Below are positions 10,938 through 21,700 of a DNA stretch of 64,000 bases, one piece after another. The notes under the pieces are model-generated. The model had not been told where the DNA came from and made no database searches. It saw nothing but the letters and a program-made list of their open reading frames with translations. How positions within the stretch are numbered: the first letter of the stretch is position 1; the number at the start of each line of letters is the position of its first letter. Source of the stretch: Lepidurus packardi (Eukaryota > Arthropoda > Branchiopoda > Notostraca > Triopsidae); assembly GCA_023053545.1 (NCBI GenBank), contig JAKZAN010000006.1, positions 3,911,001 through 3,975,000 on the forward strand. Direction: 5' to 3'. The position numbers and the translations under genes were made by a program.

Positions 10938-12834
10938 ATGTTTGCCCGCAGACGACATTGCGTGTTTCTATTTGGACTCTGTACAGTGTTTTGGCTTTTT
11001 GCTGTTTATTATGTGTTACCAAACAATCACACATCTGCCCCAGTTCCTGCCAGTAGTCAAGTATAGCTACTGAATCTCATTTGAACATAATTAACCTCTT
11101 TGTTATAGGACCAGGCTGTTCTTCTAAAGAAAGTAGTACATTTAGACCAAGAAATTTTGAGCCAAAAGGAGCTTCAAAGGCAGTTACACGTTAGTTTAGA
11201 GGACTTGAAGAAGACCCGGGAAAGTAAGAACGGAATTCTTTATATGAAACATCATTTTAAGTCATTCTGCATATTCGTAGCTTCAAGAGAAAAACTTCTG
11301 TTGTTGAAAAAGCTGTTGGACCAATATGAGCTTCGGACGGCTGGAGCGGAAGATGGGCTACAGCCAGCCAGCTCAGTAGAATCGCAAACTAAAGTCTTTG
11401 CTTTGAACCCTGACCGGAATGCAAATCCAGTGATACCAGTTTTGGTAATCGCCTGCAACCGGCCTTCCGTCCAGCGATGTTTAGATCGCTTGATTAAAGC
11501 CAGACTTTCCAGTGACCAATTTCCCATCATTGTTAGCCAAGATTGTGGGAATGAACCCACAGCGGAAATGATTAGTTCCTACAAGAATCAGATCATCTCA
11601 ATTCAAGTTCGTACAAGAAACTATTACTATTATACTAATTTGAAAACTTCTAACAAGCTTGTCATACTTTTACCTTCTATAGCAACCAGATTTGTCGGAA
11701 CCTGAAGTGCCAGATAACCATAAAAGACTTGCAGGATACTATAAACTTTCCAGACATTATTCCTGGGCGTTGAATCAAGTTTTTGACAAATATAACAGTT
11801 CCGCAGTCATAATTGTTGAAGGTAAGGTTTTATATACGATTCAAAAGTTTATAACAAGGCTAAAGTTGAATTTTTAGACGATCTGGAGGTTGGAGAAGAC
11901 TTCTACTCGTACTTCCAAGCCACGCTGCCTATACTGGAAGCTGATCCGTCCTTATGGTGCGTTTCAGCCTGGAATGACAACGGCAAGGAGAGTTTAATTG
12001 ATAGCTCCAGCCCAGACTTGTTACATCGCTCAGATTTTTTCCCAGGTCTGGGTTGGATGATGACCCGCAAACTCTGGGAAACTGAACTCAAAAACAAGTG
12101 GCCCAAAGCGTAAGTACTTGAGTTGCCTTTTTTTCCCTCTTTTATTTTTATTTTAAACCCTGCACTATTTATTTTCATTATTTAAAAGGTTTTGGGATGA
12201 CTGGATGCGCAATCCAGAGCAGAGAAAAGAAAGGACTTGTATAAGGCCCGAAATTTCTCGAACGAGAACCTTTGGGAAGGTTGGAGTCAGCAAGTACGCA
12301 TTTCTTTTAAGAAACAAGTTAAATTTAATTGATATTTTTTTCTTTCTAGTGGCTTGTTCTTTGATCGCCACCTCAAGTACATTAAGTTAAATGATGTAAC
12401 TGTGCCTTTTGTGGAGAAAAATTTAACATATTTATTCAAAGTGAAAAAGCAAATTATATTCAGTCTAAAAAGCAAACCTAAAGTTATTGTTTTAGGATGT
12501 TTATGATGCTTCTCTTTTAAAAAAAGTCTATAGTTTGCCTATAGTGCAAGCCAATGATTTGAAGGCGAACTCGGTAACGTATGAAGGCCCTGTAAGGATA
12601 CAGTACCATACGAAAGATGTTTTCAAGAAAGTCACTAAAGTGTTTGGTCTCATGGACGATTTTAAGGTAATTTTCGTAGAAAAGCTCGATCTATACTAGA
12701 CTTAAAATTGATTCAATTAGAGCGGAGTCCCTAGAACGGCCTATCGGGGTATTGTGTCGTTCTTCTGGCAGGGAAGAAGAGTGTACTTAGCGCCTAACGT
12801 TAACTGGAAAGGTTACGACCTTACATGGAGCTGA
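10938..12834 (+). CDS. Mgat1: Alpha-1,3-mannosyl-glycoprotein 2-beta-N-acetylglucosaminyltransferase (GnT-I)
   Basis: Nine exons: 10938-11060, 11109-11223, 11281-11606, 11683-11821, 11878-12109, 12189-12293, 12350-12440, 12496-12666, 12721-12834; 471 aa. GnT-I is the medial-Golgi enzyme that adds the first GlcNAc to Man5GlcNAc2 and so opens the route to complex and hybrid N-glycans. The protein is type II: a basic start (MFARRRH) then a single membrane anchor at about residues 8-28, a stem with a coiled-coil-like stretch, and a GT13 catalytic domain starting at [20 protein letters not shown]. Conserved blocks include [20 protein letters not shown], the metal-binding EDD at 234-236, [26 protein letters not shown] and [10 protein letters not shown]-like [14 protein letters not shown], ending [13 protein letters not shown] and [13 protein letters not shown]. 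Length matches the animal family (about 445-480). Introns are 48-76 nt. Convergent with PSMB4. Confidence 0.95.
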
Positions 12835-13182
12835 TTGACCAGTTTAAACGGTGACCTTTTTTCTCTAGTTTTCCCGGGGCAATGAACCAAGGGATTTTTT
12901 GGGGTTACATTTTATTTCTTGGAGTTTAAATTTTCTACTTCCAAACTTTCCTCCCCATTGATGTTGAAAAAACACCGTTGTGAGGTTCAGAACACGCTTT
13001 TCATGGGCTTTGTGATACAGGTAGCAAGAAAGGGATAACTTGGGTTCTTGGGCTTTTGATAATGCAATGAGTGATAAGTGGTTTTCAAAACTCAAGCGTG
13101 AAAGCTTTTGTATTCCACCGTTTACAAATAATTTCTCTTCCGGACAGTTACTCATAACCCCTAAAAGGTGCAAAAAGAGTTT
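12835..13182. other. Convergent 3' region of Mgat1 and PSMB4
   Basis: Spacer between the Mgat1 stop and the PSMB4 poly(A) signal; contains the 3' UTR ends of the two convergent genes. A minus-strand open frame here shows no family resemblance and I treat it as chance. Confidence 0.5.
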
Positions 13183-13188
13183 TTTATT
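13183..13188 (-). terminator. Poly(A) signal AATAAA for PSMB4
   Basis: AATAAA on the minus strand, about 42 nt beyond the PSMB4 stop codon, the expected place for 3' end formation. Confidence 0.6.
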
Positions 13189-13229
13189 TGTTAAATACAA
13201 TATTAAAAGTTGAAACTTGCAAAGAGGGC

Positions 13230-14176
13230 TTACTTGATGAAGTTGGCAAGTTCCCAGTTAGTTTCGAGCACAATGGGACCTTCCACAGATGAACCTGCAG
13301 CTGTTACCGTTGCAATTTGGATCTTAACAAAAATATTTGAAATTACTGAAAAATATTCTCGAAAGTTTTGTTTTACCTTGTTTGAAGAACGGGCATCGCG
13401 GTAAAACATGATACGCATGCAATTGAGCAACAAGGCCCTAGCTTCTTCTTGTTTCATCAAGGGCTTCTTTTCGAGAGCATCTCGCATCAAAGGCAAAGCT
13501 ATCATTGAGCCATAACCAGAAGCAATCAATGGGGCTTGATAAGCTAAACCAATCTTGTCCACGTAGCCCAAAAATGGCTCTCCGTCTTGCAAACCTCCAA
13601 CGAGGAAAGTTGTCCATAGTGGGTCAAACTTTGAACGGCGGTTATACAATACACGAGTTAGCCAAGAGTACAACGCGTGCGGCTTCAAGACGAAACCGTC
13701 ATCCATGCATTCTTCGTCAATTCTACAGATGAAAGTCAAACAAGGGTTAAAAGCTATTAGAGCGCAACTTTGCAGTATTGTTTACTGTTTTTGTTCGATG
13801 ACAGACTGAAGGTGTTGGAAGTCAGCCAAGTCCCCTCCACAGCCCAAAATCAAGTTCTCGTTGATTTTCAACACTCGAGGGAAACTCTGGAATTTGGCAA
13901 GAGAGCCGTAAGATCCCAGCATGTCAGAGGCGATCATTACACCACCATCGAAAATCATTCCCAATACTGAGGTGCCGGTAGTAATTGGCGACCTAAAATT
14001 ACATTTGCGGAATTTTATAATAAGAATATAAGATTATAACAATGTTTAAGTTTGGTTTACTGTGTGTGAGTGACGATCGAGTTTGTGGACGACTTGCTTG
14101 ATGAGCTTCGGTTCTCCATTTCGTTTGAGAAAACACTGGATTCATTCTTGGTAACCCACGAAGCTGGCGCAAACAT
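13230..14176 (-). CDS. PSMB4: 20S proteasome subunit beta-7 (beta type-4)
   Basis: Four exons on the minus strand: 14061-14176, 13786-13992, 13377-13722, 13230-13322; 253 aa. This is a non-catalytic beta subunit of the 20S core particle. It begins MFAPASWVTKNESSV, a propeptide-like leader, then THTQSPITTGTSVLG, matching the point where mature beta-7 starts in other animals. Diagnostic blocks follow: SDMLGSYGSLAKF, YSWLTRVLYNRRSKFDPLW, FLGYVDKIGLAYQAP, LASGYG-like IASGYGSMIALPLMR, CMRIMFYRDARS and the C-terminal ATVTAAGSSVEGPIVLETNW. The family is about 255-265 residues, so the model is full length. Introns are 54-68 nt. It is transcribed toward Mgat1 and away from nothing close: ERH follows upstream on the same strand about 400 nt away. 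Confidence 0.95.
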
Positions 14177-14575
14177 TTTAGGTAAATATTTGATTTAAAA
14201 CAGTTATTTGATGGTTGTATCTGTTTCTCCTGGTTTGTGCTTGTCACTGACTTACTTAAAAGCGGTTTCAACCCGCGGTGTTATTACCCGCAAGTTGAGC
14301 AGCTTGCGGTTCGAACAAGCGACGGACTGATCCGAACCAAACCGCTGGCGCGTTTAGAATGTCGGTAAATTCGCCAAAAGAAATCGTTTTACATTAAACA
14401 AAAAATAAGTATACGGCAGCATTATAAGTTGTATTTCTGGTAAATCAATGGGCGTCAGTTTAACAAAGCCACAACGGTTTCTTATTCGACGATGTAATTA
14501 GATAGCAAAAAATGGGTTCATGACGATACAATTCCATTACTGAAACGCGAGAACGTATGATAGCACACTAAGTAA
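14177..14575. promoter_or_regulatory. PSMB4 upstream region and ERH 3' end
   Basis: The 399-nt gap between the PSMB4 ATG (14174-14176) and the ERH stop, both on the minus strand. It must hold the PSMB4 promoter and the ERH 3' UTR. No TATA box or clear AATAAA seen. Confidence 0.45.
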
Positions 14576-15062
14576 TTACGCTGCTGTTTTTCCTGCTTGG
14601 CGCCTGAGAAGAATGTAGATCTTTTCCTTTATCCAGTCTTTATTGTAGGGGGCATAGGTGTTGGTGGACTTTTGGTACCTTTAACAGCAGAAAAAAATGA
14701 AAATTAAAGTGAAATTTCAGTTTTTACAAAATCTTACACTAAGCAGGACAAGTCCGCCAACTGATCCACAAAGTCAAATAGCTGCGTAATATCATACGTA
14801 ATACTGGGAGAGTTAGGATTCATCTTCTTCAGATGTTCTTCATAGATCTTACAAACGCCTAGAAAACAAAACCGAATAACTTTCGCTTTCGTTCTTGCTT
14901 TTTCGTGAAAACATACCTTCCATGCATTCATTCACGGACTCATAATCGGAGTAGGTTCGCGTCTCCGCTTTGCCACTGGGCTGAACTAGTAGAATGGTGT
15001 GTGACTGAAATAAATATACATTATTAACGATCTATGCGAGGTTTTGTTTGAATAAATACCAT
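14576..15062 (-). CDS. ERH: Enhancer of rudimentary homolog
   Basis: Four coding exons on the minus strand: 15060-15062 (the ATG alone), 14917-15004, 14738-14858, 14576-14678; 104 aa, exactly the usual animal length. ERH is a small nuclear dimer that binds splicing and RNA-decay partners and takes part in pyrimidine-related and meiotic-mRNA control in different organisms. The protein reads [20 protein letters not shown], then [20 protein letters not shown], then [20 protein letters not shown], then [20 protein letters not shown], nearly superimposable on the vertebrate protein. The start codon occupies a 3-nt coding exon that ends immediately at the donor (ATG|GTATTT); the next exon opens TCACACACC after TTTCAG. 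Introns are 55-59 nt. It is divergent from Dicer-1, with about 655 bp between start codons. Confidence 0.95.
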
Positions 15063-15717
15063 TTGTTTGTATTGTATTTTCGAAGCAAATTGTCTACCCG
15101 TGAAAATATCGTCCTATTGAAGCCTTCCTTGGTTCTCGGAGGAACTAAACCGCGATCGACGAATTGCTTAGGGGGGCGAAAAAAACGGCGAACCCTGACA
15201 CAAAGTTTCTTTAGCCCAAGGATAGAGGAGGCTATGGGCATGGTGTGTTTACGCGGGACAAAAGGTTAGTACGCAATATAACGCTAAATTCTTGCGACAG
15301 ACTAGAACAATTGCTTGAATGTATATTAAAAATATGGCGTGATCAATCTTTTATAAACCAATTTGTCAAGTAAGAAAGTAAGCGTGTCTCGTGAGCTTAA
15401 ACTGTATTGCAAAAAAAGTGTTTTCTGGGGTTGGTTCAGCACGCATTCCTGAGTTCACTGCTGGGACAGCTGCGTTGCGTGTAAACGTGCTTGCATACGT
15501 GACTCCTACTTGATAAGATAATGGATTGAATTCGAGCTAATCAGACCGCTGGCTTCCCAATTGCCTATCTATTATAGAACATGAGTGTAAAACTAAAAGC
15601 TAGTTGCTATTGCTGCCTTGCGCTTTAAAAGGGTATAGTAGCACAGCAATTACAACGTTCATTTATAAAGCGTTTTTAATTTACATTCGTCTATTTTTTT
15701 CCCTTTTGCTATTTTAG
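15063..15717. promoter_or_regulatory. Divergent ERH / Dicer-1 promoter region
   Basis: Between the ERH ATG (minus) and the Dicer-1 ATG (plus), which are head to head. It should contain both 5' UTRs. A pyrimidine tract and AG end at 15717 directly before the Dicer-1 ATG, so Dicer-1 has at least one untranslated exon inside this interval or the ATG is trans-spliced; I cannot place that exon. No TATA box is clear. Confidence 0.5.
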
Positions 15718-18700
15718 ATGGTCCACCATGGCGATGAAAACGTACTCACAACGACCTTCACACCCAGGGATTATCAGGTGGAATTGTTTGAAGCAGCCAA
15801 AGAACACAACATCATAGTTTGCCTGGGGACTGGGTCAGGCAAAACATTTATAGCTGCTATGCTAATTAGAGAGAAGGCTCATGAAGTTGCAAAGTAAGCT
15901 TCTGCATACACATCGTTAGATGTACAAATAAAGCCCTCGTTCTTTCTTTTTTCAGACAAGTATCGCAAGGCGGAAAGAGAACCGTATTCCTTGCCAATAC
16001 CGTTCCTTTAGTGAAGCAGCAAGCAGCTTATCTAAAGAACCACACCCCGTTAAGAGTCAAGGCTTATACAGGAGAAATGGGTGTGGACTTATGGATGAAA
16101 GATCGCTGGCTTGGAGAGTTTGAAGAATACCAAGTTTTGGTTATGACCACCCAAATTTTTGCTGACATTCTAAATTTTCAGTACTATAATATGCGACAGG
16201 TTAATGTCCTCGTTTTGGACGAATGCCATCACGCAATCAAGGACTCGCCAATGAAACAAGTACTGTTGACATGCATATAATGCATATAATAATAAGATTT
16301 TTTTTTCTTCATCCAGGTCTTAAGTTTCATGGATCAGTGCAATTCCGTGGAGAGCCCCCGCGTTCTTGGATTGACAGCATCTTTGATCAACGCTAACTGT
16401 AAGCCTATTCAACTGAGTCGCAAGATTGAGCAGCTGGAAACAACCCTAAGAGCGCGGGCTCAAACGGCTGCAGATATAGTCGGCATGCTTTGGTAAATTT
16501 TGCTGTAAAATCAGTGAGATTTATCCTTTACTTTTTTTTTTTGTTTTTATAGTTATTCTACTCAGCCCAAAGAAATGATTCTGGAGTGTGCAAGCGAAAT
16601 TCCGATGCTAGATCAAGCCATGAATCTGGAGAAGGAAATTTTGAATATGACCGGACAATTGATCTCTTTTATGCAAAACCACAGATTTGACCCTATTGAA
16701 CTATACGGGGACGAGGAATATTGCAGAAATATTCCTGACCCCACAAAAGAGCCATTGGAAGTTTTGAAAGAGTTCGAATTCCTTGTAAGTGCTTTTGGCG
16801 TCTGGGGAGCGGATCGAGCAGCCCTGGTTTTCCTGATCCATCTGGAGAAACTGAAAACCAGGACGGCATATGAGCGCCATTATCTTTTACTTTGTCTCGT
16901 TTTTACCCTCATGCTGCAAGTTAGGTAAACCGCATTTTTTATATTTTTTTGTATTCTTCAGGTGCTAAACAAGTTTTTTTCCATGTTTCCGTGTTCAGAG
17001 CGAAGTGCGATGAAGCCTTTCAATCCGTTTCTGAGCCCGATCGGATCATGCAGTTCACCAAACCCAAGGCTTTGCGTTTGCTGTCAATTCTGCAGAAATA
17101 TCAACCAGACCAGCTCGTCAGTCTCCCTCCGAAGGATGTTCCCAGGGAGGAAAACCAAGATAGTGATGCCAAAATGGAGGACCAAGTGGAAGAGAAAGCA
17201 GTGGTGCTGCCAACCAGAAGCGGGTACTTGACAAGACGGAAAAGAGACCATTTTGTGCAAAGATACTCTCGACACACCGTCGACGTCAACGCCTTATGTG
17301 GTCTTATATTTGTGGAGAGGCGTAGCACGGCCAAACTGCTTTACCATCTCTTAAAGGTAAATTTTGTGAATTTTTAAAGTTTTTCCGTGAATTTTAATAA
17401 AAAAAATTTTATGATGTTGCAATTTTTGTCCTAGGATGCAAGCCGTTATATTGCAGATTTAGCCTTTCTTAATCCGTTGTACATAGTGGGCCGGCAAGGC
17501 AATCCACTGTCTGACTCCAAAGAAGTAGAATTAGAAACCAAGAAGCAGGAAGAAGTCCTGAAACGATTCCGGACGGGGGAGTGCAACATTTTGGTCTCAA
17601 CAAGTGTCCTAGAAGAAGGGATTGATGTCCCGATCTGTCACTTGGTCGTTCGCTATGATTTGCCCAAAACGTACCGCGCGTACGTCCAGTCTCGAGGCCG
17701 AGCACGAGCGAAATTGGCTCATTACATTTTAATGGCTGACGATTTCGATATTGGATTATTTCTGGATAAGTTGGCCCAATTTCACGCCATTGAACAAGTA
17801 CAAAACCATTCCAATGACTTTCTTTAAGGGTAAAAATCCTCATTTTTCACTTGGCTTGTAGTTGCTGCTGAAAAAGTGTCATAGTAAAGAGCCTCCCAAT
17901 GAAGAGCACCAGATAGCCGATGAATTGGCTGATGTGATATCACCGTATATGCCGCTGGGCATAGATGGACCTCGGGTTACCCTTTTGAATGCAGTTGGCC
18001 TTACAAATAGGTAATCTAAACCTATAAAAAAAAAAAAAATATATTAAATGCATTAAAATGTATGAAGAAGTAAAATAAAAACCAGGAATCTCTTATTAAT
18101 TGGCTTTGATGTGTTCTAGGTACTGTGCCAAATTGCCCAGCGATTCGTTCACGCGTTTGGTACCTAATTGGACGATGGAAAAGATTCCCAAAGATGATTT
18201 GGACGAAGAAACTTTGCCTTTTATCAACAAAATTCAGCGAGCTTTGCTCCGACCGGTTGCGAGCACTACAAGCTTGGAGTACGTGTATAAATGTTCCTTG
18301 TTTCTACCCATCAACTCGCCGTTAAGAGGTGAAATCACGGTAAGTGCCCTTCGTTATGCAAATGAGAATGAAGAGTTATTTATTTAGCCTTTTTTCCTAA
18401 CTCGATCAGGGATACGTGATGCCATCCAAAGTACTAGCGAAGCGGTCAGTGGCCTTGGAAACGTGTAAACGACTCCATGCAATTAAGGAGTTGGATGACC
18501 ATTTGTTACCCGTGGGCAAGGAAAATATGAATATTGAAGGAGAGGAGGATGAGGAATTTGAAGAAGAAAACGTGCCAGAAGGAAGCGCCAGACCTGGCAC
18601 CACTAAACGCCGACAGTATTATTACAAGCAGGTACGGTTCATCTTTTCCGGGTTTTTCTTGTTGTTGTTTTTTTTTAATTTAAAAAGAAATTATACTTTT

Positions 18701-21700
18701 TATAATTCGGATCGGATAATTTATGGTTCAGGTGGCGGAATGCTTCAACTCTTGCCAACCTCAACCGGGCCAGCCAGCCTACCTGTACGCCTTGAAGATG
18801 GAGTTAACCGAGCCGATACCTGAAGAGCAAAATACTAGAGGCAGGAAGATTTTTAGGCCGGAGTTGGCCACGCAGAGCTTTGGCATTGTTACAAGCAAAC
18901 CAATACCTACTGTAAGCAATCGTTTAGATATATAAAAACTCCTTTGAATGATTTCTGAATGATTTCTTTGCAGTATATTTGGGAGTGGGTTATAGAGTAT
19001 GTTACTAATGAAGTTTTATTGTTGCAGATATGTTTCTTTCCTATTTTCACACGCTCAGGAGAAGTCGAAGTGACTTTGGTGGAAATCCAAAGGCAGTTGG
19101 TTGTGGATCAAGCCCTGCTTACTGATATGAAACATTTCCAGCGCTACGTCTTTCAGAATGTGCTCATGTTGGAAAAGAATCCGATGGTTTTTAACGTTGG
19201 TTCGTCGCATTGCAGTTACCTCGTGGTACCTCTCAAGCAAAGTATAGTTTTTTGTTATAATTGTTATTTATTATAGTTTTTTATTAACTTTTTATTATCT
19301 TTTTATTAATTTTTTATAATCTTTTTATTAATTTATTAGATTTTATTATAATTGTTTCTATTTGATTTTATGTCATGTTTATTAAATGCTTTTGGGTTAT
19401 TTAGATGCCAAAGGTTACTTGTCGTTGGACAGAGAATTTGTGGAAAAGATTGCGCTCCAAAGAAACTATAAGCCAAGATTCTTAAAAGACGAGGAGAGGA
19501 AAAGCTTTGAATTCGTCCCAGAATCATATCAAGACACGGTTGTGATGCGTTGGTATCGTGAGCAAGAGCACCCACAAGTAAAAACTCGAAAAACTTTGTA
19601 ACATTGTGATTCCTTCAACGATTGCAATTTTTTTTCTAGTGTTTTTACGTGGCGGAAACTTGTTGGAATCTAAATCCCCAGTCGAAATTCCCTGATCACA
19701 AATACAACACGTTCGAAGAGTACTACAAGGACAAGTACGGGATCCAAATCCAGGACCTCAAGCAGCCCTTGCTGGACGTAGATCATTCGTCATCCAGGCT
19801 AAATTTCCTAACTCCCAGGTCAAACATCTCTTTATTCTATGGACTTTCCCACATTTTCCACATAAAATTTTCCACATTTGTCTAAAAAATACTTACCTAA
19901 ATCGAACGGCGACTAACCTTTGTTGTTCAATTAGGAACTGATTACTTAATGAATTGCGTATTTGTAGGTATATGAATCGTAAAGGAATGATCCTTCCTAC
20001 GAGTTCTGAAGAAACCAAGCGAGCCAAACGGGAATCCTTGCAACAAAAGCAAATTCTGGTCCCTGAACTCTGCTGCATTCATCCCTTTACAGCTTCCTTA
20101 TGGCGCCAGGCTGTGTGTCTGCCTTGCGTTTTGTATCGCCTCAACGGTTTGCTCATATCTGAGTCTTTACGCTTGTTAGTAGCCAAGGAAATTGGTTTGG
20201 GCAAAGTCGAATTGCCGCAAGGTAACCAATCTTTTGCCAATACTACACAGCCTTTAATGCTTTGATACTTAGATTGATGGTTTGCTTTTAAAAGATACTT
20301 GTAATTTTAACTTAACAGTTCTGAATTCCTTGTCTCTGGATCTCTGTACCGTGTATGACCATAACCAACTGGTTCTCCGGTAAAAACCCGTGGTCAAAAA
20401 TGACACTAGTGTGTCATAGTGTTGTAACACGTTCTCGGAGAAAAAAAACGGACAAATGGGGTGTCATGTATCGTGCTGGAGGATTTTACCGGAGAACCTT
20501 AGTTGAAAATTCGAGTTGAAAACTGGTAGTTGGATTGGAAATGAATTAGTTTAGGTTAGCGATACGTGACACCTCTTTGTCAGTTTTTTCCGGAGAGCAG
20601 TAGCTTCTAACTGCATCTAGTGGCCATTTAGCCATATGCTACACAGCCTAAAATAAAAAAAAATAACTAATAAATAATATAATACTGTAGCTATACAGCC
20701 TGTAATACTACTACAATACTGTAATCAAACTATTAAATATATTTAACACTATTTTAATATTTTAAAATGTTTTACATATTTGATATATTTTTCTATAATA
20801 TTTAATATTATATTACTGTATTTTAATTATTACCGTAATTGTAACTATACTATATAGCCGAAAATAAATAAATAACTGCCTAATAAATAAGCTGTAAATA
20901 ATGGTAAATAAATAGTAAATAATAATAAAAAATAGATATTAAACAGCGCTAAATAAATATTCTAAATATTTTTCTTCTTCAACAGCTTTTGAATGGGAAG
21001 CGCTGAGATTTGGATGGAAGAAGAAAGCGGCGTTACTGAAAAGCGATGCACTGTCTCTCGTAGCTGTGGCCAATAAAACTCCGTTACCTGTCAAGGCACC
21101 CCTTGCGATAAGTGCGAATAACTTACCTGATCCTAAACCAAAGCCCGTCGTAGCACTCCCCACTCGTAAAGAGAGCGTTCCGCGTGAAAAGGGCAGCAGC
21201 AGTAAACGGAAGGACGGTTACGCGATCGGTGTTTGGTCTCCAGACACTGAAACGATGAAAGACGGATCTTCCACGCCGGCGAATGACGAGGAAGTTTACG
21301 ATATGCGAGATTTGCAGAACGTGACCATGCTGGGCTTAGGCGGAACTTCCGAAACGATTCTTTCGAACGGCTGGGGAGAACCCATACGGGAAACGAATGG
21401 CAATGTAGAAGAGAGTTCCTTTAGAGCAGGTTCGCCGGATTACCTCCGCGGCTTTGACGATTACTACGCCAGTAATACCAACAAAGCTCCTTCGGAGTAC
21501 TACGGCTCGGATTCCGAAGGCGATTCCTACACTGACGACGAAGACAACACGGCGAACGACGAGGACGACGACGAGGAGGACGCCGAGGACAACGACGAAT
21601 GCGAAGAGAACAAAAGCAGGGAATTCGGGCCCAAATTGGTCTTCAAAGGCGATACCGCGGAAGCTGTGGAAGACAAACCGGTCAAACAACGCGTCCTTGA

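Noticed and set aside
14300-14320. GGTTCGAAC word suggesting a tRNA T-arm
   Set aside because: No matching A-box, anticodon arm or acceptor stem around it.
16925-16998. Alternative acceptor at 16961-16962 for Dicer-1 exon 5
   Set aside because: Using it breaks alignment with Dicer-1; the acceptor at 16997-16998 restores RAKCDEAF in line with the family.
18960-19027. Alternative acceptor at about 18974 for Dicer-1 exon 11
   Set aside because: Would insert residues not seen in the family before IFTRSGEV; the acceptor at 19026-19027 fits.
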